From the NCBI GenBank assembly GCA_905214905.1, contig CAJMNK010000002.1, positions 1-64,000 of the forward strand: DNA of 64,000 nucleotides, read 5' to 3'. Position 1 is the first letter of the stretch, and each line of letters starts with the position of its first letter. This document shows, in pieces, positions 41,937-50,583 of the stretch. A program made the position numbers and the translations under genes. The notes under the pieces were generated by a model. That model saw only the letters and a list, made by a program, of their open reading frames with translations, did not search any database and had not been told where the DNA came from. Source of the DNA: an uncultured bacterium (GTDB taxonomy: Bacteria > Actinomycetota > Coriobacteriia > Coriobacteriales > Coriobacteriaceae).

Positions 41937-44061
41937 GCGTTTCTGGTCTAGACGCGTTTTGACGCACCGTCCGAGCTGCCATCGCAAGCGAGGCGGCTTT
42001 ATGGGTCGAGCCGGTGTCGATCTGTTTATCGAAGACGGCGCCTATACCACGCTTTCTTCTGCCGTGGTCATCCTAGTGGTGCTCACATTGTTGTTTTCGT
42101 CGACCGCGGCGATATGGAGCATGTCGCGTGCCGGGGACACCCAGGTGGCGGCCGATAGCGGCGCGCTGGCGGGTGCCAACGTAGTGTCGTCCTATCACAC
42201 GGCTGCCACGGTGGTTGATGCGAGTATCTTGAGTCTGGGGCTGGCGGGGTTTGCCACGATCGGGACGGGCCTGGTCGCCATCCTCATCCCGGGTGCCGAG
42301 CCGGTTGCCGGCAATATGGTCGACACCGGGATCGAGATCATTAAAACGCGCAACAAGTTTGCCAAAAGCGCATCGGAAGGCTTACAGAAAATCGAGACGG
42401 CTCTGCCGTATCTGATCGCCGCGCGTGCCACGCAGGCGGTGTCGGCGCAGGATACCGATAGTGTGACCTATACCGGTACGGCGCTTGCCGTGCCCAGGAC
42501 ATCCGAGTCGGACTTTGCTGCGCTCAAAGGGTCAGAGATCTCGACCGATACCATTAAAGACACATCAGATGATTTAGAGCGTGCGGCCGAGGAGCTGCGG
42601 AAGGCCTCGGAGGAGACGGCGAAGGCAAAGGAGCGCGCTTGGCTGGCGGATTGTGGTGGGTCTGACAAGGGCTCGGTCGGCAGCTGTTCTTGCATGTGGG
42701 AGCGTGCGAAAAGCCTAACGGATCTCTCCGGTGTTCAAAATCCGCATTACTCATCGAGCGTTACGTGGGAGCCCCAAGTTGCCCTTGATCGCGCGAAGGA
42801 CTACTACCATTGGCGTCTGACAAATGAGAAGCCCCGCGGCTCGAGTGTCGAGATGAAGGCAGAGTCTGCGGCGCGTAAGGCGTTTTATACCTATGCGAAC
42901 GCGGAGGTCGATCGGGCATATATAACCGAGAACGGAGACAGGGTTTCCTCCTATATTCCGCTGCTGCCGCGCAACTCTGATGAGGTTCGGGCGACGGAAC
43001 TCTATACCGATGCGGTGTGGCCGACTAGCGTAAACGATGACAAGGCGTATCTGCATTACGGGACGACCTGCCCCAACTATAAGAAAGGGACGCCGAGCGG
43101 ATTTGCTTCGGTTGCCGATTACGATGGACAGGATAAATGCAGCAAATGCCATTTTGGCGTTTTGTCGCTTGGTGCTGTTGCGGCGCCTTCAACCTCTATC
43201 GAAAACGGCTTCGAGTATCACTTTGACAAGTTTAAAGACGCCCTGGAGGACTACGTCGACTGTCGCAACAAGGAGCTCGAGCTCGAGCGTCAGACCGAGG
43301 ACGAAGCCGACCGTGCGGGCAATGCGTTCGATACCGCCATCAAAGAACTTTCCGGTGAGCGTCCGCGTATCGCTCCGCCCGGTCGCAACGGCGTGGTTGC
43401 CTTTGCGGTTTCGGGTGCCATCTCGAGCCCCGATGAGCTCAACTCTTCGTTTAACACGGCAGTCAGGCTTGGCGATCGCGGTGCCATCTCTGCCGCGGTG
43501 CTGGCGCCCGATGGGGCGACGGCGCAAAACAACGTGCTTTCGCGATTTTTCTCGACATTGAAGGAACGCTCGGGTGGCGTTGCCGGCGTACTCGATGGCG
43601 TCATGGATGTCTGGGGACGGCTGCTTGTGGGATACGGAGACATCCAAGGTTCGGCCGACGAACTTATGGACGAGATGATTAAAGGCCTAGGAGGGGGCAG
43701 CGGCGCGTTGGGCTCCATCGCATCGTGGCTCGGCGATACCGTTTCGGCGTCCGTGGCGGCGTTGGGTCTGGAGCCGTGCGACTTGCGCCTGCGAAAGCCG
43801 GTGCTGACCGATTCCGCCAACGTCATTAAGAGTCCGGGGTCTGACATTGCTGGTTTCTCTCAAGCGCAAGACAAGCTGCGAAGTATTCCGTTGGGCGTGA
43901 CCGATCCCAAGGCGCTTTGCGAGGCGTTGGAATATCAAGTCGAACGCACCATTAGCGGCACGGTGTTCACGCTTGCGGAGATTCCTCTGCCCGGCGGCGG
44001 CTCCATCCCGCTCACCGTCGATGTCGCCACGCTGGTTGGCGCTCTGGGCGGTGGGTCGTAA
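41908..44061 (+). CDS. Large TadG-like surface protein
   Basis: A 717-residue protein with one membrane helix (YTTLSSAVVILVVLTLLFSS, about 46-65) shortly followed by QVAADSGALAGAN, the Tad/TadG-like motif of pseudopilin-type proteins. The rest is extracellular, with a charged coiled coil (about 230-280), two cysteine groups (CGGSDKGSVGSCSC near 285 and CPNY...CSKC near 425) that could bind metal, and a Gly/Ser-rich hydrophobic C-terminus. The start at 41908 follows GGAGGGAG. It may be the adhesive tip, but that is inference. It overlaps the next gene by one base. Confidence 0.78.
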   Translation: MIRGLLHGIKRFWSRRVLTHRPSCHRKRGGFMGRAGVDLFIEDGAYTTLSSAVVILVVLTLLFSSTAAIWSMSRAGDTQVAADSGALAGANVVSSYHTAATVVDASILSLGLAGFATIGTGLVAILIPGAEPVAGNMVDTGIEIIKTRNKFAKSASEGLQKIETALPYLIAARATQAVSAQDTDSVTYTGTALAVPRTSESDFAALKGSEISTDTIKDTSDDLERAAEELRKASEETAKAKERAWLADCGGSDKGSVGSCSCMWERAKSLTDLSGVQNPHYSSSVTWEPQVALDRAKDYYHWRLTNEKPRGSSVEMKAESAARKAFYTYANAEVDRAYITENGDRVSSYIPLLPRNSDEVRATELYTDAVWPTSVNDDKAYLHYGTTCPNYKKGTPSGFASVADYDGQDKCSKCHFGVLSLGAVAAPSTSIENGFEYHFDKFKDALEDYVDCRNKELELERQTEDEADRAGNAFDTAIKELSGERPRIAPPGRNGVVAFAVSGAISSPDELNSSFNTAVRLGDRGAISAAVLAPDGATAQNNVLSRFFSTLKERSGGVAGVLDGVMDVWGRLLVGYGDIQGSADELMDEMIKGLGGGSGALGSIASWLGDTVSASVAALGLEPCDLRLRKPVLTDSANVIKSPGSDIAGFSQAQDKLRSIPLGVTDPKALCEALEYQVERTISGTVFTLAEIPLPGGGSIPLTVDVATLVGALGGGS

Positions 44062-44537
44062 TGAGTATCCGCATGCGTCTGCGCGAGGAGCGCGCCCAAG
44101 CGACGGTGGAGATGGCAGTGGTTACGCCCGTTTTGCTGGTGCTGGCACTCATCGTGTACAACGTCATGATCTTTGCCAGCGCTGTCGCGCGCTTCGACCG
44201 CGTGGTGCCCGACATCGTGTTGGCGCACGCCGTGGCGTCGGAGGGGGAGGGCGACGAAAGCTCTGCCGATGCCTCGGCGACGGTTCAGACTCAAATTCTG
44301 AATGCCATGGAAGGCTATGGCTTGCAGATCGAAGTGTCGAGCGAGCAAGGCGCGGAGGCATCGGATGGTGGCCTGCTCTCCCTATCCGGTACGTTTAGGA
44401 CCTACACCTGCACCATGCACTATGAGCCGTGGCCGACTTCTCTCAGCATCGCTGGCGTTACGCTGGGGGCGCCGACAACGTTGTCGCACGAGCGCGCGGT
44501 GACGGTCGATCCATGGCGTCCGGGGGTGGTCATGTGA
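44061..44537 (+). CDS. TadE-like minor pilin
   Basis: A 158-residue protein whose N-terminus ERAQATVEMAVVTPVLLVLA is a typical TadE segment with glutamate at position +5. The outer part contains two cysteines. Start and preceding stop share one base (TAATG), and its end overlaps the next start (GTG inside ATGTGA). Confidence 0.83.
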   Translation: MSIRMRLREERAQATVEMAVVTPVLLVLALIVYNVMIFASAVARFDRVVPDIVLAHAVASEGEGDESSADASATVQTQILNAMEGYGLQIEVSSEQGAEASDGGLLSLSGTFRTYTCTMHYEPWPTSLSIAGVTLGAPTTLSHERAVTVDPWRPGVVM

Positions 44538-44893
44538 CCGCGGTCTCGTCCTACATCGCGTACGCGCGGGCGCTCAACAGGCTGGGTTGGACGCCGGCCG
44601 AGTTTGTGGTGGCGGAGTCGTTTGCCGTGCGCCTGCGCGGCATGCTGGGACGGTGTCCGGTTGCCGCCAACGGTCTGCCGCTCGTCATGGCGTTTCCACG
44701 CTGCTCTTCGGTCCATACGTGTTTTATGGCCTATCCCATCGACATCGCCTTCATCGATCGCGACGGCAATATCCTCGCGCGCTACGAAAGCGTTCGTCCT
44801 TGGCGCACGTGCTCCTGCCCCGGCGCCTGGGCCGTACTAGAGCGTCCTTCAATCATTGTTTCGATCCCTGCTCTCCAACGCGTGCCGGCTTAA
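44534..44893 (+). CDS. DUF192 family protein
   Basis: A 119-residue protein with the DUF192 pattern R-x-x-GM-x-G...HTCFM-x-PIDIAFIDRDG. The start is the GTG at 44534, overlapping the preceding stop, 5 nt after GGGGGTGG. DUF192 genes are common at the end of monoderm Tad loci; the role is unknown. It has no signal peptide, unlike many secreted relatives. It is the last gene of the pilus operon. Confidence 0.82.
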   Translation: MTAVSSYIAYARALNRLGWTPAEFVVAESFAVRLRGMLGRCPVAANGLPLVMAFPRCSSVHTCFMAYPIDIAFIDRDGNILARYESVRPWRTCSCPGAWAVLERPSIIVSIPALQRVPA

Positions 44894-44951
44894 GAATTGG
44901 CGACAGCGGACTTTCGTCATACGAAATTGGGTAAGATGGAGGAGAAGATGC

Positions 44952-45218
44952 ATGGATGTTGAGATCCATCCCAACGCTAAAAAGCACCTGACGGAAAAGC
45001 AGGTGCTTAGCGCTTGGCTTGCGGTTACTGAGTGCATTCGTCGCGAGTCGAAGGACGAGCCGCCGAGATGGCTTGCGATTGGATGGCTCCCAGACGGACG
45101 AAGCGTGGAGCTTGTCGCGGTCGAGCTTGTCCGTGGGTGGCTTATCATTCATGCCTTGTCTCCAGTCCAGAAGAAATTTTGGCAGGAGATTGAACAGGCT
45201 CGGCAAAGGGGTCGATGA
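44952..45218 (+). CDS. Putative toxin of a BrnT-like pair
   Basis: An 88-residue basic protein with the pattern PRWLAIGWLPDGRSVELVAVE, which resembles the central strands of BrnT/DUF4258 RNases, although the sequence is divergent. The start at 44952 has GGAGGAG at 8 nt. It overlaps a ribbon-helix-helix protein gene by 4 nt; toxin before antitoxin is the order of brnTA. Identification as a toxin is inference. Confidence 0.55.
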   Translation: MDVEIHPNAKKHLTEKQVLSAWLAVTECIRRESKDEPPRWLAIGWLPDGRSVELVAVELVRGWLIIHALSPVQKKFWQEIEQARQRGR

Positions 45219-45502
45219 TGGGCAAGACGTATACGGCCGCTAATGGTCAGGTTGTAACGGATGAAATGATTGACGCGTGGTGCGAGTCGTACGAGCGCGG
45301 AGAGTTTCCGGATGGCGAACACACCGTTGGTGGGATCGTGCATGGACGGCCCCCACTCTCAGGTGAGGGGACGGCAACGCTGTCAGTCAAGATTCCTCTG
45401 GGAATGAAGGAGGCCATTCGTCGACGGGCGGCTGCCGAGGGGATGACGCCAAGTGAGTTTGCCCGTGCGGCTCTGAGCGAAAAACTTCTTGCTGCCGGCT
45501 GA
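45215..45502 (+). CDS. Ribbon-helix-helix antitoxin-like protein
   Basis: A 95-residue protein. Its last 45 residues form a ribbon-helix-helix DNA-binding fold (ATLSVKIPLGMKEAIRRRAA, then TPSEFARAALSEKLL). The N-terminal half (about 50 residues, with DGEHTVGGIVHG) would bind the toxin. It overlaps the upstream gene as ATGA, indicating coupling. It is probably an antitoxin and repressor of the pair. Confidence 0.7.
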   Translation: MMGKTYTAANGQVVTDEMIDAWCESYERGEFPDGEHTVGGIVHGRPPLSGEGTATLSVKIPLGMKEAIRRRAAAEGMTPSEFARAALSEKLLAAG

Positions 45503-45565
45503 TGTCTCTGACGTGCCGATTTATAGAACCGAGGCTGTGCTCAAAAACTTTTTTAAAATTCTCGG

Positions 45566-45593
45566 TTGACCGGAACGCGTCCTTGGTTATACT
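45566..45593 (+). promoter_or_regulatory. Promoter of tRNA-Phe
   Basis: TTGACC (45566-45571) and TATACT (45588-45593) with 16 bp between, about 32 bp before the tRNA. Confidence 0.75.
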
Positions 45594-45625
45594 AATCAAG
45601 CCTTGAAACAAGGCACACCTCAAAT

Positions 45626-45698
<73 letters not shown>

Positions 45699-45711
45699 CC
45701 TTGAATTGACT

Positions 45712-45740
45712 AGGACCTCTGCAAAGGGGTCCTTTTCTTT
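45712..45740 (+). terminator. Terminator of tRNA-Phe
   Basis: AGGACC pairs with GGTCCT around about 10 nt, followed by TTTTCTTT. Confidence 0.75.
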
Positions 45741-45994
45741 TATGTAGGGTTCTGCGGAAAATGCGCCCCATTATTGAGCGATAGAACGGGACACACTTTC
45801 CGGTGCCTGCCTCCGGCGCGCGTACACACCTCGTCGCACCATTCCGAGCCCGCCCGCCCCAGACATTCCTCCCACTTTCGCGTCACTTTACAGACCGTTC
45901 GGTCGCCTGTCCGCACACGCGGGTATACTCAAAACGATACTTATCCTATGCAATACGATGCGGGTTCGACCTGCATGATCCGAAGGGGGCAGTG

Positions 45995-47056
45995 ATGGAG
46001 AGGATACTCGGCGTTAATCTCTCTGGCTGGTTTATTCCCGAGCCTTGGGTGACCCCGTCGCTGTATGCGGCGACCGGTGCATCCAACGCGGCCGAGCTAC
46101 AGGAGGCCATGGGTACCGCCGCCTATAACGAGCGCATGCGCCGCCATTACGAGACGTTTGTGAGCGAGGACGATTTTCGTCGCATGGCGCAGATCGGTCT
46201 CAATGCCGTGCGTCTGCCGGTGCCTTGGTATGCCTTTGGCTCACAGGAGTCCGATGCCTCCTACATATCGGTTGTCGATTACATCGACCGCGCGATTGAG
46301 TGGGCTGCCAAGTACGACATCCGCGTGCTGCTCGATCTGGCAACCGTGCCCGGTGGCCAGGGCGATTCCAACGATTCGCCCACCACGCCGGAGGCTGTTG
46401 CCGAGTGGCATTCGTCCACTAACGGCCGCCATGTCGCACTCGACGTGCTCGAGCGCTTGGCCGATCGCTATGGCGAGGCCGAGAGCCTGCTGGGCATTGA
46501 GCTGCTGGACACGCCGCAGATGAGCGTTCGCAAGAGCCTCTTCACCATGACGGATGGCATTCCCGCTCATTACCTGCGCAATTTCTATCGCGATGCCTAC
46601 GAGCTCGTCCGTTCGTATATGCCCGAGGATAAGATCGTCGTCTTCTCGTCGTCGGGGCATCCCAGCGAGTGGAAGCATTTTATGCGCGGCGCCAAGTACA
46701 AGAACGTCTACATGGACCTTCACCTGTACCATTACCGCGACGAGTATGCGCTCGACATCACGAGCCCCCGCGGGCTGACGACGGCGATTTCGCGTAACAA
46801 GCGCGAGCTTAAAGAAGCGATTTCGACTGGGTTCCCCGTGCTGGTGGGCGAATGGTCGGGCGCGGCGATCTTTGCCAACTCGTCGGTTACGCCCGAGGGC
46901 CGCAACGCCTACGAGCGCGTGTTTATCGCCAACCAGCTGGCTTCGTTTGCGCCGGCTGCCGGTTGGTTCTTCCAAACGTGGAAGACCGAGAAGCGCATTG
47001 CAGCATGGGACGCCCGCGCGGCGCTCGGTACGCTCGAGCGCGGCATGATTGAATAG
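45995..47056 (+). CDS. GH5-like glycoside hydrolase homologue with altered acid/base site
   Basis: A 353-residue (beta/alpha)8 protein related to family 5 exo-beta-1,3-glucanases: GVNLSGWFIPEPWVTPSLY at the N-terminus, GLNAVRLPVPWYAF, DLHLYHY and the nucleophile strand VLVGEWSGA are all recognisable. The strand that normally reads ELLNEP with the acid/base glutamate is ELLDTP here (IELLDTPQ, about residue 169), so the proton donor is missing. There is no signal peptide, so it is cytoplasmic. I start at ATG 45995, 6 nt after AAGGGGG; the frame is open further upstream. It may be a non-hydrolytic or transglycosylating variant. rsmI follows after 6 bp. Confidence 0.78.
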   Translation: MERILGVNLSGWFIPEPWVTPSLYAATGASNAAELQEAMGTAAYNERMRRHYETFVSEDDFRRMAQIGLNAVRLPVPWYAFGSQESDASYISVVDYIDRAIEWAAKYDIRVLLDLATVPGGQGDSNDSPTTPEAVAEWHSSTNGRHVALDVLERLADRYGEAESLLGIELLDTPQMSVRKSLFTMTDGIPAHYLRNFYRDAYELVRSYMPEDKIVVFSSSGHPSEWKHFMRGAKYKNVYMDLHLYHYRDEYALDITSPRGLTTAISRNKRELKEAISTGFPVLVGEWSGAAIFANSSVTPEGRNAYERVFIANQLASFAPAAGWFFQTWKTEKRIAAWDARAALGTLERGMIE

Positions 47057-47062
47057 GTTGAT

Positions 47063-47941
47063 ATGACGCAAAACAGCGCCCATACGGGCAAACTCTATGT
47101 GGTCGGCACGCCCATCGGCAACCTGGGTGACCTGTCCCCGCGCGTTGGCGAGGCCTTTGCCGCTGCCGATGTCATCTGCTGCGAAGACACGCGTGTGACG
47201 TCAAAGCTGCTGATGCACCTGGGCATTTCCAAGCCGCTTGTCCGTTGCGACGAGAATGTGATCGCTAGCCGCGCTGCCGGCCTGGTCGACCGTCTGCTGG
47301 CGGGGGAGACCCTCGCCTTTGCCTCGGACGCCGGCATGCCGAGCGTGTCCGATCCCGGCCAGGCGCTGGTCGAGGCGGCGCGTGAGGCCGATGTGCCCGT
47401 CGAAGTTATTCCCGGGCCTTCTGCTTGCGTCACGGCGCTCGTTTCGTCCGGTATTCCCTGCGAGCATTTTTTCTTCGAGGGCTTTTTGGGCCGAAAGCAC
47501 GGCGACCGCGTGCGCCGTTTGCAGCGCCTTGCCGTGGTGCCCGGCGCACTCATCTTCTACGAGTCTCCACATCGCATCGTGGCGACGCTCGAGGCCGTGA
47601 CGGAGGTCTTTCCCCAGCGTGAGGTTGCCGTCTGCCGCGAACTCACCAAGCTGCACGAGGAGGTCTTGCGCGGGCCCGCTGCCCAGCTTGCCGAGGAGCT
47701 GCGTGCTCGCGGCGAGGTAAAGGGCGAGATCGCGCTGGTCATCGCGCCGCCGAGCGAGGATGAGGAGGTCGGTATCGTGCCGGTCGGCGCTGCGGCAGCG
47801 GATCCCGACGAGGCCCTGCGCGAGGATATCCGCGCCGCGCTCGAGGAGGGGGAGCCCGCGTCTGCGGTGGCCAAGCGCCTGTCTCAGAAGTATTCGCGCC
47901 GCAAGCGCGATGTCTATGCCATGGTGCTCGATATGCAATAG
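47063..47941 (+). CDS. rsmI: 16S rRNA (cytidine-1402 2'-O)-methyltransferase
   Basis: A 292-residue tetrapyrrole-methylase-fold enzyme that modifies C1402 in the decoding centre. The motifs LYVVGTPIGNLGDLSPR, CCEDTRVT, SDAGMPSVSDPG and FFFEGFLGRK are all present. The C-terminal part, often missing in short versions, is complete. It lies 6 bp after the GH5-like gene and is followed by metG, forming a conserved translation group with rsmA and tatD. Confidence 0.95.
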   Translation: MTQNSAHTGKLYVVGTPIGNLGDLSPRVGEAFAAADVICCEDTRVTSKLLMHLGISKPLVRCDENVIASRAAGLVDRLLAGETLAFASDAGMPSVSDPGQALVEAAREADVPVEVIPGPSACVTALVSSGIPCEHFFFEGFLGRKHGDRVRRLQRLAVVPGALIFYESPHRIVATLEAVTEVFPQREVAVCRELTKLHEEVLRGPAAQLAEELRARGEVKGEIALVIAPPSEDEEVGIVPVGAAAADPDEALREDIRAALEEGEPASAVAKRLSQKYSRRKRDVYAMVLDMQ

Positions 47942-48010
47942 ATGGAGGATATCCAGCCCTTGCGCTAGAATCATCCTCTGTATGCAACGTTTTTCTGGAG
48001 GACAAACCCC

Positions 48011-49612
48011 ATGGATCAAAGCAAGCCTTCGTTCTTTATCACGACGCCCATCTACTACGTCAACGCCGATCCGCACCTGGGCACGGCTTATTCCACCATC
48101 ATCGCCGACGTTCAGGCTCGCTATCGCCGTTCCGCCGGCTATAACGTCAAGTTCCTGACCGGCATGGACGAGCACGGCGAGAAGGTCGCCGAGGCCGCAG
48201 CCAAGCATGGCATGACGCCGCAGGAGTGGACCGATAGCCAGGCCCCGCACTTCAAGGAGCTTTGGAGCAAGCTCGAGATTTCCAACGACGACTTCATCCG
48301 CACCACCGAGCCGCGCCAACATCATGCCGTGCAGTACCTGTGGGAGCGCATGAAGGAGTCCGGCTACCTGTATAAGGGCAGCTACGACGGCTGGTATTGC
48401 GTGCCTGACGAGACCTACTTCACCGATACGCAGGTCCAGAAGGGCGACGAGGAGTACGGCAGCGTCGGTCAGCACCTGTGCCCCGACTGCCACCGTCCGC
48501 TTGAGCGCGTGCAGGAGGAGTCCTACTTCTTTAAGCTTTCCGCCTTCCAGGACAAGTTGCTCAAGCTCTATGACGAGCACCCCGACTTTGTCGAGCCTGC
48601 GTTCCGCATGAACGAGGTTCGCAGCTTTGTCGAGGGCGGCCTTAACGACCTTTCCGTGAGCCGTACGAGCTTTGACTGGGGCATTCAGGTCCCGTTTGAC
48701 GAGGGCCACGTGACCTACGTGTGGTTCGATGCGCTGCTCAACTATATGACGGCCGTCGGCTACGGTGTCGACACCGACGAGGCCCGTGCCGAGCTGGCCT
48801 ATCGCTGGCCCGCGCAGTTCCATATCGTGGGTAAGGACATCATCCGCTTCCACTGCGTCATTTGGCCCGCCATGCTCATGGCCATCGGCGAGGCCCTGCC
48901 CGAGCACGTCTTTGCCCACGGCTTCCTGACCGTGCGCAATGCCGAGACTGGCAAGGCCGAGAAGATGTCCAAGAGCCGCGGCAACGCCATCGCTCCGCGG
49001 GACGTTATCGACATGCTGGGCGTTGAGGGCTATCGCTACTACTTTATGACCGACGTCGTCCCCGGCACCGACGGTGCCATCAGCTTTGACCGCATGGAGC
49101 AGGTCTACAACGCCGATCTGGCCAACAGCTGGGGCAACCTCATCTCGCGTTCGCTCAACATGAGCGGCAAGTATTTTGACGGTTGCGCGCCCGCCAAGCC
49201 CGCATCGTTCGATGCGTTCGACAACCCGCTGGCAAAGATTGCCGACGGTTTGGTCGAGCGCTACATGGCCAAGATGGACGTGCTCGATTACGGTGGAGCC
49301 AAGGACGAGGTCATGGAGCTCATCCACGCCGCCAACCACTACATCGAGGACTCCGAGCCTTGGGCACTTGCCAAGGACGAGGCCAAGGCTGACGAGCTGG
49401 CGTTTGTGATCTACAACCTGCTCGAGGCCATCCGCATTGCCGCTCACCTGCTGATGCCGCTCATGCCCCAGACTTCTGCCGAGGCTCTGCGCCGCCTGTC
49501 CTGCGAGGACGAGGCCGCGAGCGACGACCTCAAGGGCATTTGCGCTTGGGGCTTGCTTGCTGGTGGTCAGCCCGTCGAGAAGGGCGATCCGCTGTTCCCG
49601 CGTCTGGCGTAG
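48011..49612 (+). CDS. metG: Methionyl-tRNA synthetase
   Basis: A class I synthetase of 533 residues without the C-terminal dimerisation/tRNA-binding domain found in longer forms. The HIGH-like motif is PHLGTAYS near residue 20, the zinc region has CPDCHRPL near 157, and KMSKS is intact in EKMSKSRGN near 317, followed by the anticodon-binding helical domain. The start at 48011 follows CTGGAGGACAAACCCC. No T-box is seen in the short gap upstream. It ends at a strong terminator. Confidence 0.96.
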   Translation: MDQSKPSFFITTPIYYVNADPHLGTAYSTIIADVQARYRRSAGYNVKFLTGMDEHGEKVAEAAAKHGMTPQEWTDSQAPHFKELWSKLEISNDDFIRTTEPRQHHAVQYLWERMKESGYLYKGSYDGWYCVPDETYFTDTQVQKGDEEYGSVGQHLCPDCHRPLERVQEESYFFKLSAFQDKLLKLYDEHPDFVEPAFRMNEVRSFVEGGLNDLSVSRTSFDWGIQVPFDEGHVTYVWFDALLNYMTAVGYGVDTDEARAELAYRWPAQFHIVGKDIIRFHCVIWPAMLMAIGEALPEHVFAHGFLTVRNAETGKAEKMSKSRGNAIAPRDVIDMLGVEGYRYYFMTDVVPGTDGAISFDRMEQVYNADLANSWGNLISRSLNMSGKYFDGCAPAKPASFDAFDNPLAKIADGLVERYMAKMDVLDYGGAKDEVMELIHAANHYIEDSEPWALAKDEAKADELAFVIYNLLEAIRIAAHLLMPLMPQTSAEALRRLSCEDEAASDDLKGICAWGLLAGGQPVEKGDPLFPRLA

Positions 49613-49654
49613 AGACCGCGCGAGCGCCATATCGGCAATTTGCTGTTTAGCTGT

Positions 49655-49686
49655 AAGGGCATGGCCGCCACGGTCCATGCCCTTTT
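49655..49686 (+). terminator. Terminator of metG
   Basis: AAGGGCATGG (49655-49664) pairs with CCATGCCCTT (49675-49684), followed by TT. Confidence 0.85.
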
Positions 49687-49722
49687 GTTTCAAGACGCCG
49701 CCATCATGCTAAGGAGACAACC

Positions 49723-50583
49723 ATGACAACTTCGCCTTTGGCAAACCCCACGGCCACCAGGGAGCTGCTGGAGGAGTTTGGCCTTGCGACCAAGCATCGC
49801 CTGGGCCAGAACTTTCTAATCGACAATCATGTGATCGAGCGTATCTGCGAGCTTGCCGAGCTTGCAGGTGACGAGCGCGTACTCGAGGTGGGTCCGGGTT
49901 GTGGAACGTTGACACTTGCGTTGCTGCAGGAAGCGACGTGCGTTACGTCCATTGAGGCCGATCCCGAGCTTGAGCCGGTGCTCGATGCCCACGCCGCCGA
50001 CTATGCCAACTTCCGCTTTATCATGGGCGACGCGCTCAAGGTGGGCCCGGAGCAGATTGAGCAGGCCGCCGGCGGTGAGCCGACGGTGTTTGTCGCGAAC
50101 CTGCCCTATAACGTGGCGGCGACGATCATCCTGCAGTTCTTCCAGACGATGCCGGCGCTCAAGCGCGCCGTCGTCATGGTGCAAAAGGAGGTTGCCGATC
50201 GCATTGCCGCAGTGCCGGGCAACAAGACCTATGGCGGCTATACGGCAAAGCTTGGCCTGTATGCGCAGGTAACGGGTCGCTTTGAGGTGCCGCCGCGTTG
50301 CTTTATGCCGGCGCCACACGTGGACTCGGCCGTCGTGCGTATCGACCGTGTTGACGGTGTGGTGCCCGAAGGGCTCGATCGCGAATTTGTGGCCCGCGTG
50401 ATTGATGCTGCATTTGCCCAGCGTCGCAAGACCATCCGCAATTCCATGAGCGCCAACGGTTTTGCCAAGGACGTGCTCGATGCCGCCTTTGAGGCTTGCG
50501 GTATCGCACCCACCACGCGCGCCGAGACGCTCGGCGTCGCCGACTTTGTGTGCCTGGCTCGGGAGCTTTCCCATGACGCTTAA
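49723..50583 (+). CDS. rsmA: 16S rRNA (adenine-1518/1519 N6)-dimethyltransferase
   Basis: The KsgA enzyme, 286 residues. S-adenosylmethionine binding shows as VLEVGPGCGTLTLALL with IEADPEL, and the catalytic NLPYNVA motif is present; the N-terminal KHRLGQNFLID is diagnostic. The start at 49723 follows AAGGAGACAACC. Its stop overlaps the tatD start by 11 nt, so the two are translated together. Confidence 0.96.
   Translation: MTTSPLANPTATRELLEEFGLATKHRLGQNFLIDNHVIERICELAELAGDERVLEVGPGCGTLTLALLQEATCVTSIEADPELEPVLDAHAADYANFRFIMGDALKVGPEQIEQAAGGEPTVFVANLPYNVAATIILQFFQTMPALKRAVVMVQKEVADRIAAVPGNKTYGGYTAKLGLYAQVTGRFEVPPRCFMPAPHVDSAVVRIDRVDGVVPEGLDREFVARVIDAAFAQRRKTIRNSMSANGFAKDVLDAAFEACGIAPTTRAETLGVADFVCLARELSHDA

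Noticed and set aside
47201..49693. An 830-codon frame spanning rsmI and metG on the other strand
   Set aside because: It crosses two well-supported genes and the metG terminator; composition is typical of an antisense artefact.
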